Origin: Bacillus sp. SLBN-46
GTDB lineage: Bacteria; Bacillota; Bacilli; Bacillales; Cytobacillaceae
Assembly: GCF_031453555.1 (NCBI RefSeq)
Contig: NZ_JAVIZM010000001.1
Coordinates: 2,611,001-2,675,000 of the forward strand
DNA: 64,000 nucleotides
Direction of reading: 5' to 3'
The notes beneath the pieces are model-generated. The model saw only the letters and a list, made by a program, of their open reading frames with translations. It did no database searches and had not been told where the DNA came from. Of the stretch, positions 23,852 to 32,308 are shown one piece after another; the stretch's first letter is position 1, and every line of letters begins with the position of its first letter. A program made the translations under genes and the position numbers.

Positions 23852-25194
23852 TTTCTTCGATCCGATCCCTTTTTTAGTTCATGGTCATTTTTACGATTCG
23901 AATCCTTTTTACGACTAGAATCTTTTTTATAATTATGCTCTTTCTTTCTTTTGTTCTCTTTTTTTCGATCATGCCCTTTTTTACTGCTCCGAGACTTCTT
24001 AGAACTCTTTAAGTTATCGTTAGCGACTTCTTCGTTAGTAAGCGGAATAGGTGTCTTTGTCCATTCCTCATGTGTTTTTGGATCCATTTCCTTTACCTGT
24101 TCGAGAAAAGAATCTAAGAATCCTCTTTCATGAAGGTTTTGAAATAACTCAAGTGGTCTTTCTTGTACTCTAGAGAAGGAATACACGTGGTCGACTAACT
24201 TAAATCCACTATTAGTTACAAATATATGCCTTAATGGGGCATCGATTTGTTTAAAACCAGACTTTTTCATGGTGGTTAAAATGTCTAGTAGTCTTCTAGT
24301 AATGTCATTTGAGAGGCTGGATTGCTTTTTTAGGAACGTATTTAAATCGGGACCTACTAGATATTCCATTAATACATAGTTGGAACCAGTTTCGTAGACT
24401 TTTGGAATGAAAGATAATTTTTGACTAGACTTTAAAACCTCTTTTTCTTGCTTTGCATGTTCTGGATTTCCGTAAATTTTTACACATTTATCTTCAGCAA
24501 CTCGGTAGACAGCTCCTTGGTGTCCTGAACCAATTAGTGTTTGGGTTACGGAACTTTCAACTTTAACCCCTTTTCCTGATCCACCTGAATAAACAGGAAT
24601 GTTCCTGTAGTCAAAACTGTTTTCGTTAAAGTATTTTTGCCAGGCTTCAAAAGTTTCCGGCTCTAGCTTTTTCACTTGGGATAAAAATGATTCTTTTAAT
24701 AAGATGATATTTAAATCTCTCAATAATTTAAGTGGAATTGGGTGATTTCGTTTGAAGGCATTTACGTGATCAATCAATTTCAGTTCTTCATTTTCAAGGA
24801 CGAAAATATGTCTTAAAGGTGCATCGAGCATTGTAAATTTAATCTTTTTCATTTCTCTTAAAACATCTAGAAGTTTTTTGGTGATTGATTCGGGAATATA
24901 CGTACAGTTTCTAAGGTATTCTTTCAACGTTGGAGCATTAAAGTATTCCATCTCGATAAAGTTTGAACCTGTTTTAAAGACTTTAGGAAAAAAGGATAAA
25001 TGTTGTCCGGCTTTAAGAGCTTCTGCTTCCATTTTTGCTTGCAGAGGATCAGTGTAAATTTTTACGCACTTATCTTCAGAAATTTTAAAAACTGCACCTT
25101 GAGCACCCATTCCAATTAGCGGATAGTTTGTAGGGTTATCTATTTCTAATGTTTTCAATCCTTTTGTTACTTTAATTGATTTATAATCTGCCAT
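23848..25194 (-). CDS. tandem-duplicated protein-kinase-like protein with lysine-rich tail
   Basis: A 448-residue protein made of two copies of the same kinase-like unit (residues about 26-145 and 220-340) and a highly basic tail (396-448) of KKD/KKE/RKK repeats. Each copy has a glycine loop (LIGMGAQGAVF; LIGSGHQGAVY), an invariant lysine (EDKCVKIY; K45 and K239), MEY hinge, and DAPLRHIFV followed by LIDHV or LVDHV in place of HRD and DFG. Loss of a normal HRDxxxxN suggests altered or absent phosphotransfer. Coat proteins such as CotS, CotI and YrzF are similar degraded kinases; a spore-surface role is inferred from this and from the flanking glycosyltransferase and epimerase. Confidence 0.78.
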   Translation of the reverse strand: MADYKSIKVTKGLKTLEIDNPTNYPLIGMGAQGAVFKISEDKCVKIYTDPLQAKMEAEALKAGQHLSFFPKVFKTGSNFIEMEYFNAPTLKEYLRNCTYIPESITKKLLDVLREMKKIKFTMLDAPLRHIFVLENEELKLIDHVNAFKRNHPIPLKLLRDLNIILLKESFLSQVKKLEPETFEAWQKYFNENSFDYRNIPVYSGGSGKGVKVESSVTQTLIGSGHQGAVYRVAEDKCVKIYGNPEHAKQEKEVLKSSQKLSFIPKVYETGSNYVLMEYLVGPDLNTFLKKQSSLSNDITRRLLDILTTMKKSGFKQIDAPLRHIFVTNSGFKLVDHVYSFSRVQERPLELFQNLHERGFLDSFLEQVKEMDPKTHEEWTKTPIPLTNEEVANDNLKSSKKSRSSKKGHDRKKENKRKKEHNYKKDSSRKKDSNRKNDHELKKGSDRRK

Positions 25195-25196
25195 TA

Positions 25197-26258
25197 CTAT
25201 CCTCCTATCAGTAGTTCATCATAATATTTTGCTTGTAGAAGCAGCTGTTGTTTAGAATCAAAGAGGGTTTCAACTTTTTTCCGTGCAGATGTTGTATAGG
25301 TCTCCCATAGATGTCTATTGGTGAGCATGAATTCAAGTCCAGTAGCTATTTCATCCACATTATTTTCCTTTACTAAGAATCCTTCTTGATTATGTGTGAT
25401 TAGTTCTGGAATGCCTGCATGATAAGTTGAGAGTACCGGTACACCAAGTGCCATAGCTTCTTTTAATGTATTCGGAATACCTTCTACATCTCCATTAGCC
25501 GCTTCTAAACTTGCAGCGCAGAATAAATCAGCATTTGACATATACTCTCTAACTTTGTCTTTATGAAGATGATTTAATAAACGAAATGAATCTCCTAAAT
25601 TTAATTGCTTTGCTAAGGAAGTAAGTTCATCCTGAAGTTCTCCTCCTCCGATAATAGTCAGAGTGGCCTTAGGAAATTTATCTCTTATCTTTTGAAATGC
25701 CTTCATTAATATGTGGTGCCCTTTTTTTTCTACTAACCTACCTACAGAAAGGATATTTTGTGAACCCTCAAGACTTGGTGCACGGTAATGGTACTTACTG
25801 AGGTCAACCCCTCCATACAACACTCTTATTTTTTCTGGAGGACAGCCCCAAGCAATTATCCGATCGGCTAAATACTGACAAACTGGAAAAAAAAGATCCC
25901 CTTGGTTAAATAGCAATTTCATATTCTCTAAGTAACCGACAGGCTGATTGGCTAAGGTTGCATCTCTGCCCCGAATACTGGTGACTAAAGGGAGGTTTGT
26001 CACGTGCTTAAAAGGGAGTAGTAATATACCTAGTTGACCGTGGTGTGCATGTAAAAGCGAAATGTTATTTTTTTTAACGTAATCTTTTGGGGAGAAGATT
26101 TCATTGAGATAATGGACTTTTTCATTAAGCAGAGTAAGGTCGGTCATGTACTTGGGTTGACGGACTAAATGAATGTAATCATATTCTGGGACCTCACGTA
26201 TTTGTGAAATATATTGAGTCGGGTCCACTCTTAAATTTAAATGTAGAGCTTTTGGCAA
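25197..26258 (-). CDS. GT4-family glycosyltransferase
   Basis: GT-B fold retaining glycosyltransferase of 353 residues. The C-terminal Rossmann half shows the family features: ILSVGRLVEKKGHHILMKAF near 175, TIIGGGELQDEL, then EGIPNTLKEAMALGVPVLST with the donor-binding E-x7-E near 275. The N-terminal half has LLHAHHGQLG. It is the first gene of the operon with the duplicated kinase-like gene (gap two bases) and epimerase. Relatives in Bacillus include CotSA and YtcC, which act on the spore surface; the acceptor is unknown. GAAAGGAGACG precedes the ATG. Confidence 0.9.
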   Translation of the reverse strand: MPKALHLNLRVDPTQYISQIREVPEYDYIHLVRQPKYMTDLTLLNEKVHYLNEIFSPKDYVKKNNISLLHAHHGQLGILLLPFKHVTNLPLVTSIRGRDATLANQPVGYLENMKLLFNQGDLFFPVCQYLADRIIAWGCPPEKIRVLYGGVDLSKYHYRAPSLEGSQNILSVGRLVEKKGHHILMKAFQKIRDKFPKATLTIIGGGELQDELTSLAKQLNLGDSFRLLNHLHKDKVREYMSNADLFCAASLEAANGDVEGIPNTLKEAMALGVPVLSTYHAGIPELITHNQEGFLVKENNVDEIATGLEFMLTNRHLWETYTTSARKKVETLFDSKQQLLLQAKYYDELLIGG

Positions 26259-26511
26259 ATAAGTCGTCTCCTTTCAACATCATCTTTGGACTTTCTAATC
26301 GGCTTCATCATAAGTTATTCAATATAGAAAGAAGAGGCTTGGACAAATCTCCCTGAAAATTGTAAAAAGCAAGAAATCTTTATTTAATGAAAATTTAAAC
26401 GGAAATGGGATTTAGAAAATGATTGAGAGGAGTTTATGAATAAGAAGGCAATATAAATCAAAGAACACATTATTATTGCAAGAATAAAATGGGTTAAAAA
26501 ATGTAAGAGAG

Positions 26512-27141
26512 ATGAACAATATGCCCATTATACTACCAGTAAATATTAAAACAGCTTCAATTAGTGGAGGGCCCAATAAAAGGGTCATTTATCCACAAGT
26601 CATTGGGATGCAGAATCATAACACGGAAAAATTATTCAATCGTACAATCGTAAATCAAACTCAGGAGTTAATTAATCAACAAGTGGGGAATATGCCGACA
26701 ACGGTAGAGGAAATGCTTGGCTTATATGAAATTAAAAACAATCAACGTAATGTTCTGAGTTTGTCACTCTCCAATTATACGTACCATTACCACGCTGCAC
26801 ATGGAATGACGTATATAAAGTCTCTAACATTTGACGTAGAACAAGCGAAGTCATGTGAATTAAAAGACTTATTTAAGCCTGGAAGTAATTATATTCAGAG
26901 GCTCTCAAAAATAATTAAAGAGCAAATCGTAGAAAGAAAGATTCAACTTATTACAGATTTCACAGTGATTAAACCAAATCAAGACTACTATATTGCTGAT
27001 AAGTCACTGGTTATCTATTTTCAGCTATACGAAATAACTCCCTATGTTTATGGATTTCCTATGTTTCCGATTTCGGACTATGATATACAGAACATAATAG
27101 ACGAAATGGGTCCACTTGGAAGGATGGCGGAAAATAATTAG
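26512..27141 (+). CDS. DUF3298/DUF4163-type protein
   Basis: A 209-residue protein with no signal peptide. It shows the DUF4163 plus DUF3298 arrangement: an N-terminal strand region, then LSLSLSNYTYHYHAAHGMTYIKSLTFD, and the C-terminal TDFTVIKPNQDYYIADKSLVIYFQLYEI followed by YGFPMFPIS. The same pair of domains forms the extracytoplasmic part of RsiV and PdaC, but here it stands alone and without a membrane anchor. ATG at 26512 or 26521 could be used; AAGAGAG precedes the first. Function unknown. Confidence 0.75.
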   Translation: MNNMPIILPVNIKTASISGGPNKRVIYPQVIGMQNHNTEKLFNRTIVNQTQELINQQVGNMPTTVEEMLGLYEIKNNQRNVLSLSLSNYTYHYHAAHGMTYIKSLTFDVEQAKSCELKDLFKPGSNYIQRLSKIIKEQIVERKIQLITDFTVIKPNQDYYIADKSLVIYFQLYEITPYVYGFPMFPISDYDIQNIIDEMGPLGRMAENN

Positions 27142-27187
27142 AATTCTACTTTCTTGATTCAATTTCTAAAATATTCAGAAAAAAACA

Positions 27188-27217
27188 TTGACTGATTAAT
27201 CCCGTCCTATTTATAAT
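27188..27217 (+). promoter_or_regulatory. sigma-A-type promoter before the DUF3870 gene
   Basis: TTGACT (27188-27193) and TATAAT (27212-27217) are 18 bases apart. The expected start point would fall almost on the ribosome site AAGGAGG (27224-27230), giving a very short leader. Confidence 0.6.
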
Positions 27218-27235
27218 ATTTTCAAGGAGGGGGTT

Positions 27236-27565
27236 ATTATATCTCAATTAGAAACAGTAATTGTTACGGGTTATGCTAAAGCCCCTCAAGGGACATCTAT
27301 GCATGAATTATATAAACATGCGGGAATTGTACTGGAAATCAACCATCATAGTCATACTATAGAAAAGGCAGATTTCACTTTTGTGACTGGACTGACTAAA
27401 GAATTTTTTGAAAAAATACTCATTGGTTATTGCTTGAAGGATGGAACTGAAACTTTAATCCAAACAATTAAGGATCATTATTTTGCTCCTTCCCAACAGG
27501 CGATCATTGTCGCACTGCAATCAGCAGTACAAAGATATTGGGATCATATTAATAATAAAATCTAG
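27236..27565 (+). CDS. DUF3870 domain protein with apparent non-AUG start
   Basis: About 109 residues of the DUF3870 family, recognisable from VIVTGYAKAPQGTSMHELYKHAGIVLEI and the C-terminal HYFAPSQQAIIVALQSAVQRYWDHI. The first ATG (27299) lies inside the conserved domain and would cut off the VTGYAKAPQGTS strand. Upstream in frame there is no ATG, GTG or TTG; the strong site AAGGAGGGGG ends at 27233, so initiation at ATT (27236) or ATA (27239) is proposed. ATT starts are known, for example in infC. DUF3870 function is not established; family members often sit near hydantoinase or amidase genes. Confidence 0.72.
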   Translation: MISQLETVIVTGYAKAPQGTSMHELYKHAGIVLEINHHSHTIEKADFTFVTGLTKEFFEKILIGYCLKDGTETLIQTIKDHYFAPSQQAIIVALQSAVQRYWDHINNKI

Positions 27566-27611
27566 ATTGGTTTTAATAAAGTGAGAGATTTTCCTCTTTC
27601 ATGGTCTTATT

Positions 27612-27690
27612 AAAGCTGAGCAAATTTGAAAGGCTACAAAATGTTCACCATTTTTGTAGCTTATTAGAATATTGCTCAGCTTTTTGCGTT
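27612..27690 (+). terminator. two-level hairpin terminator after DUF3870 gene
   Basis: AAAGCTGAGCAA (27612-27623) pairs with TTGCTCAGCTTT (27672-27683), and an inner GCTACAAAATG pairs with CATTTTTGTAGC (27649-27660). A T-rich run follows. Confidence 0.75.
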
Positions 27691-27728
27691 TTTTAAGATT
27701 ACTAGTATAAAACTTTGGGGGAATGAGA

Positions 27729-28391
27729 ATGAATAAGCTAATTTCTGCAATGGAAGCAGCATCAATGATTAAAGATGGAAATAGGATCATGGTTGGAGGC
27801 TTTGGTTTAGTGGGCTGTCCATTAACCATATTGCGTTCGTTACAACAGTCAGGAACTGCAAAATTAGAAATAATTAGTAACAATCTTGGTGAGCCTGGGA
27901 AAGGGCTTGGCGTGCTTGTTAAGGAAAAGAGAGTTCGAAAAGGAATCGGTTCTTATTTTACAAGTAACCCAGATGTGGTAAAAGCCTACCAAATGGGAGA
28001 GTTGGACATTGAATTGCTCCCACAAGGAACGCTTTCAGAAGCAATTCGTGCTGGCGGGGCAGGGATTGCAGCCTTTTATACGCCAGTTGGTGCTGGTACG
28101 GAGATTACAAAAGGAAAAGAAGAGAGAGAAATTGAAGGTAAAAAATATATTCTACAGCCATCATTAAAGGCCGATATTGCCTTAATAAAAGCACATAAAG
28201 CAGATGAATTAGGAAATTTAGTATATACAAAATCAGCTAGAAACTTTAATCCTATTATGGCAACTGCGGCCAAAGTAGTGATTGCGGAGGTTGATCAAAT
28301 TGTGAAAATAGGTGAGTTATCACCCGAAGAAATCGTTACACCTCATCTCTTCGTTGATTATCTCGTAATAAAGGAGGAAGAAATCATATGA
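27729..28391 (+). CDS. scoA: 3-oxoacid (acetoacetate) CoA-transferase subunit A
   Basis: Alpha subunit, about 220 residues, of succinyl-CoA:3-ketoacid CoA-transferase, which activates acetoacetate. It carries the family pattern MEAASMIKDGNRIMVGGFGLVGCP, ISNNLGEPGKGLGVLV, GTLSEAIRAGGAGIAAFYTPVGAGT and IALIKAHKADELGNLVY. ATG at 27729 is favoured by distance from GGGGG; an ATG six bases earlier is in frame. It overlaps scoB by four bases and is the first gene of scoA-scoB-thiolase, a complete route from acetoacetate to two acetyl-CoA. Confidence 0.93.
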   Translation: MNKLISAMEAASMIKDGNRIMVGGFGLVGCPLTILRSLQQSGTAKLEIISNNLGEPGKGLGVLVKEKRVRKGIGSYFTSNPDVVKAYQMGELDIELLPQGTLSEAIRAGGAGIAAFYTPVGAGTEITKGKEEREIEGKKYILQPSLKADIALIKAHKADELGNLVYTKSARNFNPIMATAAKVVIAEVDQIVKIGELSPEEIVTPHLFVDYLVIKEEEII

Positions 28392-29062
28392 GTGATAAAC
28401 ATGTCATTGCAAAAAGGGCAGGTCTAGCTTTAAAGGATGGTAATATTGTCAATCTTGGTATTGGCATACCGACATTGGTAGCCGATTTTGTTCCCGAGGG
28501 GATTAAGGTCTACCTCCACTCAGAAAATGGAATTTTAGGTGTAGGATCCACCCCTCAAACGGATGAAATCGATAAGAACTTGGTGAATGCCGGTAAGCTT
28601 CCCGTTACGGTTGAAGAAGGAGCTTCCTTCTTTGACAGTGCCTCTTCATTTGCGATGATTCGCGGAGGCCATGTCGATGTGTCCATTTTAGGTGTCCTAC
28701 AGGTTGATGAAATAGGTCGTGTGGCAAACTGGGCTGTCCCTGGGAAGAGTGTTTTAGGTGTTGGTGGAGCAATGGACTTGTTAGAGGGCTCAAGAAAAGT
28801 CATTGTCACTACTCTACACACCACCAAGGAAGGCGAATCTAAAATAGTAAAAGAATTACATTACCCTATCACTTCACATAGAAAAGTGGACCTGATCATA
28901 ACGGAACTGGCAGTTTTCGAGGTAGATGAGGAAGGATTAGTCCTTATTGAATTATTACCTGGACATACAATTGAATCTGTCAAAGCAAAGACAGACGCTC
29001 GATTTAGGATTGCTTTAAGCTGTAAGGATCATTTGGAGAATGAAAGGAGGGTGAAACAATAA
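28388..29062 (+). CDS. scoB: 3-oxoacid (acetoacetate) CoA-transferase subunit B
   Basis: Beta subunit of 224 residues. The catalytic glutamate that carries CoA as a thioester is in SENGILGVG (Glu46). NLGIGIPTLVADFVPEG near residue 22 and MRGGHVDVSILG-like IRGGHVDVSILGVLQVD near 95 are as in ScoB/AtoA. The ATG overlaps the scoA stop (ATGA) after AAGGAGGAAG, and the stop overlaps the thiolase ATG by one base, so the three genes are translationally coupled. Confidence 0.94.
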   Translation: MSDKHVIAKRAGLALKDGNIVNLGIGIPTLVADFVPEGIKVYLHSENGILGVGSTPQTDEIDKNLVNAGKLPVTVEEGASFFDSASSFAMIRGGHVDVSILGVLQVDEIGRVANWAVPGKSVLGVGGAMDLLEGSRKVIVTTLHTTKEGESKIVKELHYPITSHRKVDLIITELAVFEVDEEGLVLIELLPGHTIESVKAKTDARFRIALSCKDHLENERRVKQ

Positions 29063-30258
29063 TGGTCGTTATTGTAAGTGCACTTAGAACGGCGGTCGGA
29101 AGAATTGGTGGTGCGCTTTCGTCTGTGCCACCAGAAGAAGTGTTAGCCACTGTTATGAATAATAATCTATCCTCTGTGGGTTATAATTCTTCTATTGTAA
29201 ATGAAGTAATCATTGGTCAAACAAAACAGAGTGCTGAAACACCTAACATCGCAAGGGTAGCAGCATTAAGAGCCAGATTTCCTGAAAATGTGACAGGGCA
29301 TACAGTACAAATGCAATGTGGTTCAGGACTTCAAGCTGTAATAAATGGAGTCATGTCCATCAAGACAGGTCAATCGGAAGTTGTTTTGGCAGGCGGAGTG
29401 GAAAGTATGTCTCAAGCACCTTATTACTTTGTTGGAAATAGGAAGGGGTTAAAACCAGGGGATTTAACGTTATTTGATTCCAATACTCGCAGCCAACCAT
29501 GCTCCCAGCCTCAAGACTTATATGGAACGTTTAACATGGGCCAAACAGCTGAATGGCTAGCAGAAAAATTTGAGATTTCTAGAGAAGAACAAGATCTCTT
29601 TGCACTTGATAGTCAAGAAAAAGCACTAAGAGCTTTGGAGAACGAGCGATTTTCAGCTGAAATTGTTCCAATAAGTATTCCAATTAGCAAGGGTGAAAGC
29701 TTGTTCTTCGCTGTTGATGAGCATCCTAGAAGGACATCTCTAGAAAAATTATCCACCCTTAAGCCTGCCTTTAAAGAAGGGGGCACAGTGACAGCAGGTA
29801 ATTCATCTGGTCGGAATGACGGGGCAGCGGTCTTAATGCTGATGAGTGAAGAAAAAGCAGAAAAACTGGGCTTAACACCACTAGTAACTATTAAATCTTG
29901 GGCTGTTACTGGTGTCTCGCCTAAAGAGATGGGCCTTGGTCCAGTTTCTTCCAGTGAGAAAGCATTAGAAAAAGCAGGCTTAACGATGGAAGATATAGAT
30001 CTCATTGAATTGAATGAAGCATTTGCTGCACAAGCAATTGCATGTCTAAAGCATTGGCCTGATTTAGACCGAAAAAAGGTAAATGTTAACGGAGGGGGGA
30101 TTGCTTTAGGTCATCCACTAGGCTGTTCAGGCGCAAGAATCTTAGTTACGCTTCTTCATGAATTGCAAAAGACAAAATTAACATACGGACTGGCAACATT
30201 ATGCGTTGCAGGGGGCCAAGGAATTGCAATGGTAGTAGAGCGTTGGAGGGGTAGGTAG
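29062..30258 (+). CDS. acetyl-CoA acetyltransferase (thiolase)
   Basis: Biosynthetic-type thiolase of 398 residues that cleaves acetoacetyl-CoA to two acetyl-CoA or runs in reverse. The nucleophilic Cys86 is in MQCGSGLQAV, and the C-terminal NVNGGGIALGHPLGCSGAR and CVAGGQG hold His351 and the acid-base Cys381. NEAFAAQA near residue 318 is also typical. It is the third gene of the acetoacetate module, so degradation is the likelier direction. The HMG-CoA lyase gene at 60.8 kb would produce acetoacetate, the substrate this module consumes. Confidence 0.94.
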   Translation: MVVIVSALRTAVGRIGGALSSVPPEEVLATVMNNNLSSVGYNSSIVNEVIIGQTKQSAETPNIARVAALRARFPENVTGHTVQMQCGSGLQAVINGVMSIKTGQSEVVLAGGVESMSQAPYYFVGNRKGLKPGDLTLFDSNTRSQPCSQPQDLYGTFNMGQTAEWLAEKFEISREEQDLFALDSQEKALRALENERFSAEIVPISIPISKGESLFFAVDEHPRRTSLEKLSTLKPAFKEGGTVTAGNSSGRNDGAAVLMLMSEEKAEKLGLTPLVTIKSWAVTGVSPKEMGLGPVSSSEKALEKAGLTMEDIDLIELNEAFAAQAIACLKHWPDLDRKKVNVNGGGIALGHPLGCSGARILVTLLHELQKTKLTYGLATLCVAGGQGIAMVVERWRGR

Positions 30259-30372
30259 ACTTTAAATAAGTAGGTTATTAGGAACTATAAATATATTATG
30301 TAAACTTATATGTAGGAATATTTTTCTTTTTAGATGAATGAAAGACATTACTAATTGATTGAGTAAGAGATT

Positions 30373-30451
30373 TGTCCTTCATTGGAGGTATGAAGGACAT
30401 TTTTGATGGGTTTTGAACGAGATCTGTCCTTCATTAGTGGGATGAAGGACA
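30373..30451. repeat. two tandem TGTCCTTCAT hairpins
   Basis: TGTCCTTCAT/ATGAAGGACA pairs occur at 30373-30382/30390-30399 and again at 30425-30434/30442-30451, a direct repeat with a period of 52 bases, and a partial third TGTCTTTCAT follows at about 30460. The unit could act as terminator for the acetoacetate module, but its repetition suggests a repeat element. Confidence 0.7.
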
Positions 30452-30487
30452 TTTTATTTTGTCTTTCATAGCAATCACAGGGGCTTA

Positions 30488-30796
30488 TTAACCTTTTTTC
30501 AGCCTCATACCAAAAGTTAAGATTTCGTAATCATTCTTTAGCACATACCCATAATTTTTTGTATGGTCGATAACAATATCTCCATCAAGATATGCTTGTA
30601 CTTCTGGGCTAACAAGGATAGTAATCTCCTCAAATAGATATACCTCATCATGTTCTACCTGCTCATCCTGAGCAAGTTCATACACAATAGTGCTACCTCA
30701 ACCACTCGTTTGATGAGCAATAATCCTAACAGAAGTTTTCTCAGGGAAAACCGTCTTTAATTGTAGATATGCATTTTTGGTTAGGTTAATTTTCAA
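30488..30796 (-). CDS. HesB-like protein with in-frame UGA, probable selenoprotein
   Basis: Read from TTG at 30796 (AGAGGTGA five bases upstream) through an in-frame TGA at 30698-30700, this gives 102 residues. The segment before the TGA is LKINLTKNAYLQLK...RIIAHQTSG and after it GSTIVYELAQDEQ, then VSPEVQAYLDGDIVIDH, the HesB/IscA-like pattern. In relatives this codon is the conserved cysteine of SGCGS; a HesB-like family whose members have Sec or Cys there is known (HesB-like selenoprotein, TIGR01911). No other Cys occurs in the product. A SECIS-like hairpin follows at the right distance. The alternative is a single-base nonsense mutation of TGT or TGC; then only 30488-30685 would be an open frame and without a plausible start. 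Confidence 0.72.
30658..30676 (-). promoter_or_regulatory. SECIS-like hairpin downstream of the UGA
   Basis: On the minus strand CUUGCUCA-GGA-UGAGCAGG forms eight pairs (one G-U) with a three-base apical loop starting with G. The loop begins 29 bases after the UGA, inside the 16-37 base window reported for bacterial SECIS elements. It lies within the coding frame, as bacterial SECIS elements do. Confidence 0.55.
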
Positions 30797-30968
30797 TATG
30801 ATCACCTCTAACTATTAAAATACCCTTCACACTGGGTTCTAATCGTGAAAAAACTTTACACCTTTACAATGATAGCAAATTTTATTAAAAAAATTGACAA
30901 TAAATAATGTAGGACAGAAAAATTAAAATGGTAAAATAATAAAGTCTAAAGAAAAGGAGCCAATACAT

Positions 30969-31274
30969 ATGAACAGAACAGAAATTATCGCTCGAAGAAT
31001 ACTAGGATGGAAATTAAATAGATGGGATCGATGGTATGACTTTGAAAAGGATGCATTTATTCCTGTTTCAGATTTTGAACCTGAACATAACCTTGACCAT
31101 GCGATGGTAATCGTAGAGAGATTAGAAAAATTGGGGTTTACATATAAAACCAATGGCGTTTCTGAGGTTTGCTTTAATGATGTTTGTGAAACTGGAGAAA
31201 CGTTAGCAGAAGCAATCACAAATGCAGCATTTTCTATCGCTGACAATAGTTCAGTGCCTGATGCATGGTTATAA
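30969..31274 (+). CDS. small protein with phage ABA-sandwich-like domain
   Basis: A 101-residue soluble protein preceded by AAAGGAG. Its pattern, RRILGWKLNRWDRWYDFEKDAFIP, DFEPEHNLDHAMVIVERLEKLGF and a late GETLAEAITNAAFSIAD, matches small proteins with the phage ABA sandwich domain (B. cereus BC1872 type). These are often found in phages but also scattered in Bacillus chromosomes, as here where no other phage gene is near. Function unknown. Confidence 0.7.
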   Translation: MNRTEIIARRILGWKLNRWDRWYDFEKDAFIPVSDFEPEHNLDHAMVIVERLEKLGFTYKTNGVSEVCFNDVCETGETLAEAITNAAFSIADNSSVPDAWL

Positions 31275-31386
31275 AAAATTCATTATTAAAAGAAGGGATC
31301 ACATAAAATACTTTTAAGTATTCTATAATTTTATTATGTAAACAGGTTAAATTATTTGTTAGTTTAGTATAATAGTGCAAGGGTAA

Positions 31387-31427
31387 ATTAATTAAAACCA
31401 GGATAAGATACCCTGGTTTTAATTAAT
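31387..31427. terminator. terminator of the DUF421 gene, possibly bidirectional
   Basis: ATTAATTAAAACCAGG (31387-31402) and CCTGGTTTTAATTAAT (31412-31427) form a perfect 16-base stem between convergent genes. Confidence 0.8.
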
Positions 31428-31449
31428 TTAATGGAAGTTAACAAAGTAT

Positions 31450-32154
31450 CTACCGATAAAAAAAGACCTTAAGGTTATCATTCTTATCCACAGTTGCCAG
31501 CAAGACGTCTTTGATTTCAGTTTGATATATATTATCTAATTTAGAGATAACCCAATCTTCGTCCTTTTGTATTTGTTCTAACTCATTAGAAATGATTTTA
31601 CCTTCTTTGATAATCGTCCTTGGTAAATCGAAAGGTTCTGTCTTTATTTGCATGGTCATTGGTGTAATGGGTTGGTAATTGGGATCAAGGAAAATAGAAA
31701 TTGTTCCATCTGCCTCCCAAAAAGCTAATGCTACCTTTTTCACATCTGCTACTTTTTCCTTACGTAATTCCCCTAGTAACAAATCTACAGAAATCCTTGC
31801 CTTCTTAAGGCCTTTATATAAAATCTTTCCATCTTTAATAATTGGGATAGGTTCACTGTTAAGTAACTTTCTAAGCCATGGCCATTTAAGAATGATGAAT
31901 ATACCACAAAGATATAAGGTTACTAATACAATGGTGGAAATGACGGACCCTTTTAACCCAAGATGTTGGTCAGACAATGGATGGGCAATAATGTTGCCAA
32001 TGACTAGAGCAATAACAAAATCAAGTAGTCTTAATTGGGAGATGGCACGCTGTCCTAGAACTTTACCAACGATAACCAAGAAGAAAAAACCAACAACAGC
32101 ACGTAAAACCCATTCAATTGAGGTTAGTGATTCTTGGCTTTGAAAAAAATACAT
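31450..32154 (-). CDS. DUF421 membrane protein (YetF-like)
   Basis: A 234-residue DUF421 protein. Three hydrophobic helices occupy about residues 15-95 (VLRAVVGFFFLVIVGKVLGQR, LLDFVIALVIGNIIAHPLSD, STIVLVTLYLCGIFIIL), followed by the cytoplasmic YetF domain with PIPIIKDGKILYKGLKKARISVDLLLGELR. Seven YetF-like paralogues exist in B. subtilis, several in sporulation. A possible role at the spore inner membrane is known for YetF relatives but cannot be assigned to this copy. Monocistronic. Confidence 0.87.
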   Translation of the reverse strand: MYFFQSQESLTSIEWVLRAVVGFFFLVIVGKVLGQRAISQLRLLDFVIALVIGNIIAHPLSDQHLGLKGSVISTIVLVTLYLCGIFIILKWPWLRKLLNSEPIPIIKDGKILYKGLKKARISVDLLLGELRKEKVADVKKVALAFWEADGTISIFLDPNYQPITPMTMQIKTEPFDLPRTIIKEGKIISNELEQIQKDEDWVISKLDNIYQTEIKDVLLATVDKNDNLKVFFYR

Positions 32155-32308
32155 CTAATGCACCCTTTTTCCAATAAACTAAACTTATTGTTTCTCTGTT
32201 ATGTTTTTAATAACCTTAATTCAGTGCTTAAAAGTAAAAATATTACTGGTTATGGTATATACTGACATAGTCGCAGTGAGCAGAAGGGTAAAATTGGAGG
32301 AATGAACT

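Noticed and set aside
30373..30451. CRISPR array
   Set aside because: Only two inverted-repeat units with a 52-base period, no unique spacers of constant size and no cas genes.
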